A DNA stretch of 64,000 nt from Humitalea rosea (GTDB lineage: Bacteria > Pseudomonadota > Alphaproteobacteria > Acetobacterales > Acetobacteraceae), in assembly GCF_003253705.1 (NCBI RefSeq), contig NZ_QKYU01000017.1:61754-125753 (forward strand), in the 5' to 3' direction. This document shows, piece after piece, positions 59,161-64,000 of the stretch. The notes under the pieces were generated by a model. That model did no database searches, had not been told where the DNA came from, and saw only the letters and a list, made by a program, of their open reading frames with translations. Position numbers and translations under genes: made by a program. Positions within the stretch are counted from its first letter, which is position 1, and each line of letters starts with the position of its first letter.

Positions 59161-60207
59161 ATGGCCCATACCGTAGGCATCATCGGGTTTGGCAAGATGG
59201 GCCAGATCCGGGCGGAAGCGCTCCGCGATGACGGCCGCGCCACTGTCACAAAGGTGTATGATCCCCACATGCCGCCGGACGGACCCTATGCGGTCGCCGC
59301 CACGGCGCAGGAGATCATCGACGATCCGAAGATCAACATCGTCTTCGTCTGCGCCACCAATGATGTGAACAAGCCGCTGACGATCGCCGCCCTCAAGGCC
59401 GGCAAGCACGTCTTCTGCGAAAAGCCGCCCGCCTTCACCGCCGCCGACGTGCTCGACATCATCGAGGCCGAGCGGGAATCCGGTAAGGTCCTGATGTACG
59501 GCTTCAACCATCGCCACCATGGCGCCGTGGTGAAGATGAAGCAGATCATCGACAGCGGCAGCTATGGTCGCGTGATCTGGATGCGCGGCCGCTACGGCAA
59601 GAGCGTGGACGGCGACTACCTGAAGACCTGGCGCGCCGATCGCGAGCGCGCCGGCGGCGGCATCCTGCTCGACCAGGGCATCCACATGCTGGACCTGTTC
59701 CTGCACATCGCTGGCGTCCCCTTCGACGATGTCCATGCCTATGTCTCCAGCCGTTACTGGAACATCCCCGGCATCGAGGACAACGTCTTCGCGATGATGC
59801 GGAACGAGGAGACCGGGATCGAGGTCTCCTTCCACTCCACCATGACCCAATGGCGCCACCTGTTCTCGCTGGAGGTGTTCATGGAGCGCGGGTATTGCGT
59901 GCTCAACGGGCTCAAGACCTCCTCCGGCACCTATGGCGAGGAAGAACTCACCATCGCCAAGAACCGCGCCACCGCCCCGGCCGCGAATTTCGACACCGAG
60001 GAGCGGATGCACTTCGCCATCGACACCTCCTGGGCGCGGGAGGCCGAGCATTTCATGGACGCCGTCTCGCTCGGCATGCCGGTGACGCAGGGCAATTCCA
60101 AGCATGCGTTGCAGGTGATGGAGCTGGTGGACCGCATCTACGCGCATGGGCACACCCTGGCGCCGAACCTTCACGAGCAGCTCCAGGTCGTGGGGCATGA
60201 CCGCTGA
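59161..60207 (+). CDS. Gfo/Idh/MocA family oxidoreductase
   Basis: A 348-aa NAD(P)-dependent sugar oxidoreductase. The N-terminal Rossmann motif is IIGFGKMGQIRAEAL, and the catalytic-domain entry motif EKP is in HVFCEKPPAFTAADVLD, followed by YGFNHRHHGAVVKMKQII and GGGILLDQGIHMLDLFLHIAG with the active-site His/Asp region. ATG 59161 follows GGAG by about six bases. Members oxidise or reduce sugar hydroxyl/keto groups, often in surface-polysaccharide pathways. It is co-directional with the IMPase gene, 142 bp apart, and overlaps the next small gene by 11 bp. Confidence 0.88.
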   Translation: MAHTVGIIGFGKMGQIRAEALRDDGRATVTKVYDPHMPPDGPYAVAATAQEIIDDPKINIVFVCATNDVNKPLTIAALKAGKHVFCEKPPAFTAADVLDIIEAERESGKVLMYGFNHRHHGAVVKMKQIIDSGSYGRVIWMRGRYGKSVDGDYLKTWRADRERAGGGILLDQGIHMLDLFLHIAGVPFDDVHAYVSSRYWNIPGIEDNVFAMMRNEETGIEVSFHSTMTQWRHLFSLEVFMERGYCVLNGLKTSSGTYGEEELTIAKNRATAPAANFDTEERMHFAIDTSWAREAEHFMDAVSLGMPVTQGNSKHALQVMELVDRIYAHGHTLAPNLHEQLQVVGHDR

Positions 60208-60718
60208 GGCCCATACCGCTGACCCCGGCCCGGATGGGCTGGCGATGCTGGCCTTGGGGCTGCGGACCCGTCTGCGGGCGGTGATGGTGGAGCAGGCGCT
60301 GGCCGGCCGGGTGGCGCCGCCCCCCGATCCGGGCGGTCGCCCGCCCAGCCTGTTGCCCGCGGTCTTCGCCTCGGCCCCCGTGCTGCGCGGCGCCGCCCGC
60401 ATCTGGCGCCAGCCGGGTGCCTCCGGCGGGTTGGAATGGCGCCTGTACCTGCGGCCTGAGGCCGATGCGGCGGCGCCGTTCCGCTATGCGGGGGCAATTC
60501 CCCACGACCTGCCGGCCGAGGCCTTCGTGGATGCGGCCTTTCGCCTCCTGCTCGGCCGCCCGGCCGATCCCGAGACCCAGGCCATCGATGGCGCGCGGCT
60601 GACCAGCTTCGCGGCGCGGGAGGCGCTGGTCGCCCGCCTCGCCGGCTCGGCCGAGGCGGCGCGGGGCCAGATGCTACGTCTGCTGGTCCTGGCGGTGATG
60701 CCGCCGGCGGCGGGCTAA
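60197..60718 (+). CDS. Hypothetical protein with DUF4214-like segment
   Basis: A 173-aa protein from ATG 60197, which starts inside the end of the Gfo/Idh gene, so translation is coupled. The segment DLPAEAFVDAAFRLLLGRPADPETQAI (about 105-131) resembles the LY--LLGR-PD-- core of DUF4214, a domain of unknown function found in surface proteins and glycosyltransferase gene clusters. The remainder is Ala/Arg-rich and helical with no signal peptide. No other family seen. Its coupling to a sugar oxidoreductase places it in the glycan region, but what it does is not known. Confidence 0.6.
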   Translation: MTAEAHTADPGPDGLAMLALGLRTRLRAVMVEQALAGRVAPPPDPGGRPPSLLPAVFASAPVLRGAARIWRQPGASGGLEWRLYLRPEADAAAPFRYAGAIPHDLPAEAFVDAAFRLLLGRPADPETQAIDGARLTSFAAREALVARLAGSAEAARGQMLRLLVLAVMPPAAG

Positions 60719-61479
60719 CCCAGCCGCGCCGGTGCCTCCAGCCCCGCGATCTCCCGGATCAGCTTGCGTTTCACCGCGACGCCGAAGGATTCGAAATCCT
60801 CGGCCACGATCATGAAGGCGCCGACCCCGCCGATCACGGCATCCTGGTAGTACAGGTCCAGCGGCATCGGCGGCTGGCGGCCGAAGGTGGGGCGGTCGTT
60901 GATGATGGGCAGGCCGTTGATGGTCACGCCCTCCGCCACCAGCCGGTCGCGCTCGGGCTCCGCCGGCGGGCCGCTGTTGTTCACCCCATCGCCCGAGACA
61001 TCGATCACCCGCCGCGTCGCCTCGAAGGGGCATTCGGCCAAGGCGGCGCGGCCGGCGCGCAGCGCGCCCGACAGGCTGGTCCAGGAGAGGGAACTGCGCG
61101 GGGTCTGCGCCAGGGTCGCCGCCCAGGCATCGGCATCCGCCTGGTCACCAATGCGCGACCAGGGGACGATGACGCGCTGGTACTCGATCCCGGCCCATTC
61201 GATGTAGCAGAGCCCGATCGCCCCCATCATCCCGGTCTGGATCGCCCGGACCACGACCGGGTCGCTCACCGCCTGGCGGTAGCCTTCCCGCTGCAGCCGG
61301 GCTTCGTCCTCATCGATCGAGCGGGAGACATCCACGGCCAGGACCAGGGCGACATCCACGGGCTCCTCGGCGCGCGCTGCCCGCCCGGCGGCGGCCATCA
61401 GGATCGGTCCGGCCAAAAAGGAACTGGCCAAAAAGGAACTGGCCAAAAAGGAACTGGCAAGCAAAGCACGACGACGCAT
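60715..61479 (-). CDS. DUF1194 secreted von Willebrand factor A-like protein
   Basis: A 254-aa protein from ATG 61479, with GGGAGGGGC upstream. It has an unusual signal peptide, MRRRALLA then SSFLA three times, encoded by a 15-bp tandem repeat. The mature part begins near EEPVDVALVLAVDVSRSIDEDEARLQREGY, the MIDAS-type DxSxS of vWA domains, and continues RVIDVSGDGVNNSG and GVTINGLPII. This is the DUF1194 family, which lacks a known function. Its last four bases overlap the end of the convergent upstream gene. Probable role: periplasmic metal-dependent protein binding, inferred from the vWA fold only. Confidence 0.85.
   Translation of the reverse strand: MRRRALLASSFLASSFLASSFLAGPILMAAAGRAARAEEPVDVALVLAVDVSRSIDEDEARLQREGYRQAVSDPVVVRAIQTGMMGAIGLCYIEWAGIEYQRVIVPWSRIGDQADADAWAATLAQTPRSSLSWTSLSGALRAGRAALAECPFEATRRVIDVSGDGVNNSGPPAEPERDRLVAEGVTINGLPIINDRPTFGRQPPMPLDLYYQDAVIGGVGAFMIVAEDFESFGVAVKRKLIREIAGLEAPARLG
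61411..61455. repeat. 15-bp in-frame tandem repeat in signal peptide
   Basis: GGCCAAAAAGGAACT is present three times without any mismatch (61411, 61426, 61441). On the coding strand each unit encodes Ser-Ser-Phe-Leu-Ala, residues 9-23 of the DUF1194 protein's signal peptide. Change in unit number would lengthen or shorten the hydrophobic core by five residues without a frameshift. Confidence 0.97.
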
Positions 61480-61618
61480 GGGCCCCTCCCTCCCGCGATC
61501 GCACTGCTTTGCCGGGGCGGGATGCAAGCAAAAACGTAATCTTGTGCCGCAGGCGCCAAACCCCTGCCCATCGGACGGGGATGGAGCATTGGCCGGGGCT
61601 GGTGCTAGATCGCCGTAA

Positions 61619-63250
61619 ATGTCGTTACCCCTCCACGAATCGAGACCGCTTGAGCAAGCCGAGCCGCCCAGGCGGCTCGGGCTGGCCCATCCCCTGGTGC
61701 CCGCGCTGCCCGCCTGGGCGACGCTGCTGCCCGCGCTCGCCATGCTGGTCTTCGTGCTGCTGCCGCCGGCCAATCACGATGCGGCGGTGATCCTGGACGT
61801 GGCGCAGCGCTGGTTGCTGGGGGAGGCGCTCTACCGGGATGTGGTGGATGTGAATCCGCCGCTGATCTTCGTGCTGAACCTGCTGCCGGCGGCGATCGCG
61901 AAATGGACGCCGATCCCGGTGATCCCGGCCTTCAAGATCTGCCTGCTCGGGCTGTGCTGGCTGTCGATCCGGCTGATGCGGCGGCTGCGGACCGGGATGG
62001 CGGAGGGGCCGGCCGAGGCCGCGACCCTGGATGCCGTGTTGCCGCTGCTGCTCTTCGCCGGGGGGTATGACTTCGGCCAGCGCGAGCAGATGATGACGCT
62101 CACGGCACTGCCCTACCTCATCCTGGCGGCGCGCCGGCTGGATGGGCCGCCGGTCGCCGGGCGCCTGGCCTGGGGGACGGCGGTGCTGGCGGCGATCGGC
62201 TTCGCGCTGAAGCCGCATTTCCTGGCGGTGCCGCTGGCGATCGAGGCGCTGCTGCTCGCCCGCGCCTGGATGCAGGGCGTGCCCGCGCGCCGCGCCGCGC
62301 TGCGCGACCCGGTGCCCTGGATCATGGCGGCGGTCTGGGCGGTCTATCTCGCCTCCATCCCGGTGTTCTTCAGCGATTACGTGACGATCGTGCTGGGCGT
62401 GTTCGGCGATGCCTATCTCGCCTATGCCGCGCCGTCGATGCGCGTGCTGCTCTCCGAGCCACGCTTCGGCACCGCGCTTCTGCTGATGGTGATCGCGGTC
62501 TGGCTGGCGGCGGGGCCGGGGTCGGGGGCGCTCGCGCGCTGCTTCACCCTGGCGGCGGTGGGGGCGGCGGGCTCGGCGATCGTCCAGCAGAAGGGCTGGT
62601 CCTACCATATCCTGCCGATCGAGCTCTTCGCGCTGGGCGCCATCGCCATCACCGGGGCGCGGCTGCTCGACCGCATGATCTGGCTGCGGCCGGAGATGTC
62701 CCAGCGGGTCGGGCTGGCGGCGGCGATGGCGGTGCTGGTGCATATGTCGGCGGTGGGCGCGGCCCCCTGGCCGCAGCTCGGCTTCGGCTCCCAGCCCGAG
62801 GACCGGATGGGCGCCTTCCTGCAACGGGAGCTGGGCGCGCCGGGGGCGCGGGTGCTGGTGCTGGCGACCTCGATCTGGCCGATCCACCCCGGGCTGCAAT
62901 ATGCCGGGGCGCGCAGCACGCTGCGGACCGTGGACCTCTGGCCGCTGCGGGTCGCCTATACCCGCGGCTGCCCGGAGGGCGCCTTCGGCCGCAACGTCCC
63001 GCGCTACCGCGACGACCGCTGGATGGAGCCGTCAGAGCGCTTCGTCTGGCGTTCGGTCGGCACCGATCTGCTGGTCGATCCGCCGGATGCGATCCTGGTG
63101 GCGCTGCGCCCGGACATCCCGTCCTGCGGCAATTCCAGGTTCGACCTGCTGGCCTATTTCCGCCGGAACCCGGATTTCGCGGCCGGGTTTTCGCATTACG
63201 CGCCGGTGGCGCGCTACATCGGCTTCGAGCTCTACCGCCGCATTCCGTAA
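61619..63250 (+). CDS. Polytopic membrane protein, GT-C glycosyltransferase-like
   Basis: A 543-aa protein with about ten to twelve hydrophobic helices and a final soluble domain of about 150 residues. Near the N-terminus, PPANHDAAVILDVAQRWLLGEALYRDVVDVNPPLIFVLNLLPA recalls the first loop of GT-C (DUF2029/ArnT-like) transferases, with the acidic residue in NHDAA and the DxNPP pattern. These enzymes use lipid-linked sugar donors at the periplasmic face. A family name cannot be assigned with certainty. It is divergent from the DUF1194 gene, 139 bp apart, and runs toward the Fic remnant. Confidence 0.7.
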   Translation: MSLPLHESRPLEQAEPPRRLGLAHPLVPALPAWATLLPALAMLVFVLLPPANHDAAVILDVAQRWLLGEALYRDVVDVNPPLIFVLNLLPAAIAKWTPIPVIPAFKICLLGLCWLSIRLMRRLRTGMAEGPAEAATLDAVLPLLLFAGGYDFGQREQMMTLTALPYLILAARRLDGPPVAGRLAWGTAVLAAIGFALKPHFLAVPLAIEALLLARAWMQGVPARRAALRDPVPWIMAAVWAVYLASIPVFFSDYVTIVLGVFGDAYLAYAAPSMRVLLSEPRFGTALLLMVIAVWLAAGPGSGALARCFTLAAVGAAGSAIVQQKGWSYHILPIELFALGAIAITGARLLDRMIWLRPEMSQRVGLAAAMAVLVHMSAVGAAPWPQLGFGSQPEDRMGAFLQRELGAPGARVLVLATSIWPIHPGLQYAGARSTLRTVDLWPLRVAYTRGCPEGAFGRNVPRYRDDRWMEPSERFVWRSVGTDLLVDPPDAILVALRPDIPSCGNSRFDLLAYFRRNPDFAAGFSHYAPVARYIGFELYRRIP

Positions 63251-63257
63251 CGCCGCC

Positions 63258-63790
63258 TCAAAGGATCGACCGGCCCTCGGTGATGTTGATGAGGCGGGGC
63301 ATGGCGTAGACGGAGGGAATGCGGCCGGTTCCCTCCCGGATGCGGGAAATCAGCCCCTCGGCTTCGAGCTGGCGCAGCATGGCGTTGCCCCGGGCTCCTT
63401 GTCGCGGCCGCGCACCCCTTGCATGAGCCGTTGGTGGACGGCCTTGATCAGGGACAGCGAGAGGGGGCGCTCACCCAGCGCCTGCTCGGCCTCGCGGACC
63501 GCGAGGCGGTAGTTGGAGACTTCCTCGATATCGCCCCGCCGGGCCTCAGCGGCGCCGAGGCCGGCGTCGAACTCCAGGACCTCATCCAGGGTCGCCTGCG
63601 TGCCTTCGATCCGGGAGGACAAGACCGCTTCGTTGACGGTGATCGGCGACAGCAGCACGGCCGGATTGGGCAGGGTCTGCAACATGCCGTCGTAGCGGGC
63701 CAAGGCGGCGTTGGCCCTGCCGATGAGAGGCAGCAGGACGCGCCAGTTCAGACTCGTGAGCGGCAACGCGTCCGGGATGCAGGGCGACAT
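63258..63790 (-). pseudogene. Fic family gene with deleted catalytic centre
   Basis: From ATG 63790 the first frame encodes the Fic N-terminal domain (NAALARYDGMLQTLPNP, VNEAVLSSRIEGTQATLDEVLEFDAG with the inhibitory helix SSxIEG motif) up to RLMQGVRGRDKEPG, then ends in an unrelated tail at 63350. A second frame, stopping at 63258, encodes the usual C-terminal winged helix (NAMLRQLEAEGLISRIREGTGRIPSVYAMP). The junction is near 63393. The Fic motif HPFxxGNGR and the whole central part, about 150-200 residues, are absent, and the two remaining parts are out of frame. The gene cannot make an active AMP transferase. Confidence 0.88.
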
Positions 63791-63835
63791 GGCGGGCTCG
63801 ATTCAGTGCCCTGGACCCTAACGTGCCATTGGAGT

Positions 63836-63870
63836 TTGTGAAAAGAGAACACGTGAGTCACTTTTCACAA
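63836..63870. promoter_or_regulatory. Perfect 10-bp inverted repeat upstream of the Fic remnant
   Basis: TTGTGAAAAG (63836-63845) and CTTTTCACAA (63861-63870) are exact reverse complements separated by 15 bp that contain a central CACGTG. The arrangement lies 46 bp before the Fic start, on the promoter side. Fic proteins of this class carry a winged helix, so this is a plausible operator. Neither arm is followed by the features of a terminator in either direction. Confidence 0.65.
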
Positions 63871-63905
63871 GCCGAATAGCGAAAGATCTGACGTTCATCA
63901 CCTAA

Positions 63906-64000
63906 CAGGTTGCGGAAATTCGGCTGTTCAAACCGGTGTTGATCTGATTCGCTGATTCTGTGGATTGGGGGCGGTATGATGCGTGGAGCGGATCGTCAGA
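63906..64000 (+). mobile_element. Left end of an IS5-like insertion sequence (partial)
   Basis: From CAGGTTGCGGAA at 63906 the sequence resembles the terminal inverted repeats of IS5-group elements as I remember them, and it is preceded by CTAA (63902-63905), the IS5-type YTAR target site. Seventy bases in, a transposase-like frame begins. The other end lies outside the window, so neither matching terminal repeat nor target duplication can be verified. Confidence 0.5.
63976..64000 (+). CDS. Partial transposase start (IS5/IS1182-like)
   Basis: Two adjacent ATGs (63976, 63979) after a GGGGGCGG ribosome site open a frame reading MMRGADRQ to the window edge. A start of the form M-R-G-x-D-x-Q is common to a large group of alphaproteobacterial IS5/IS1182-like transposases (from memory). 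Only eight residues are visible. Confidence 0.45.

Noticed and set aside
1..64000. CRISPR arrays, tRNA or rRNA genes, att sites
   Set aside because: No regularly spaced repeats, no tRNA-like cloverleaf with a conserved T-loop, and no rRNA sequence noticed by eye; a tRNAscan or CRISPR search was not possible here.

Overview
The window is about 70% GC by eye, and its genes are packed into long operons with frequent ATGA or TGATG stop/start overlaps. The gene set (flagellar fliFG, NasT/NasS-controlled nitrate assimilation, a complete ccoNOQP-ccoGHIS locus behind an FNR/FixK-type box, DUF1501/DUF1800 proteins, an IS5-like element) points to a free-living alphaproteobacterium. Rhodospirillales/Acetobacteraceae (Roseomonas-like) is my best guess, but it is an inference from gene content.

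Layout. 1-2696 (minus): end of a flagellar operon, fliF-fliG and the first codons of the next gene. 2806-3516 (minus): an RraA/HMG-aldolase family protein. 3569-16671 (minus): one nitrate-assimilation regulon in the order nasT, leader RNA, nasS, nrtA, nrtB, nrtD, FAD oxidoreductase, siroheme nitrite reductase, Fe-S flavoprotein, nasA, cysG. It covers sensing, uptake, nitrate to nitrite to ammonium, and the siroheme cofactor. 16837-18459 (minus): a radical SAM protein, a MauE-like membrane protein and, ahead of them, a 54-codon ORF with a good ribosome site and an ATGA overlap; this is a candidate peptide-modification operon. 18532-19263: a TVP38 membrane protein, followed by a degraded phosphotriesterase-family remnant.

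19745-29335 (plus): cbb3 oxidase structural genes and assembly factors, a DsbD_2/TauE-SafE-like membrane protein and two FNR-type palindromes; a DUF2189 gene lies in the opposite direction. 29377-31901 (minus): DUF1501/DUF1800 pair. 32101-34165 (plus): two small secreted proteins flanking a class III aminotransferase. 34167-38380 (minus): sbcC/sbcD. 38464-41577 (plus): a YgjP-type metalloprotease, then a flavoprotein coupled to a polysaccharide deacetylase.

41700-60718 is a surface-glycan region. It holds three very large multidomain glycosyltransferase proteins (846, about 1701 and 1106 aa), one ending in a MAF/DUF115 domain, plus a sulfotransferase-like protein and a compact sugar-acid set: CMP-sugar synthetase, 2-hydroxyacid dehydrogenase, hydratase-like protein, IMPase and Gfo/Idh oxidoreductase. 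coaA sits inside this region. 60715-63250: a vWA-type (DUF1194) secreted protein and a GT-C-like membrane protein. The window ends with a Fic gene that has lost its catalytic centre, a perfect 10-bp inverted repeat upstream of it, and the left end of an IS5-like element.

Most interesting points: the small ORF/MauE/radical SAM operon, the nasT-nasS leader with mutually exclusive stems, the possibly novel nonulosonic- or ulosonic-acid cluster with giant glycosyltransferases, and in-frame 15-bp tandem repeats in two genes.
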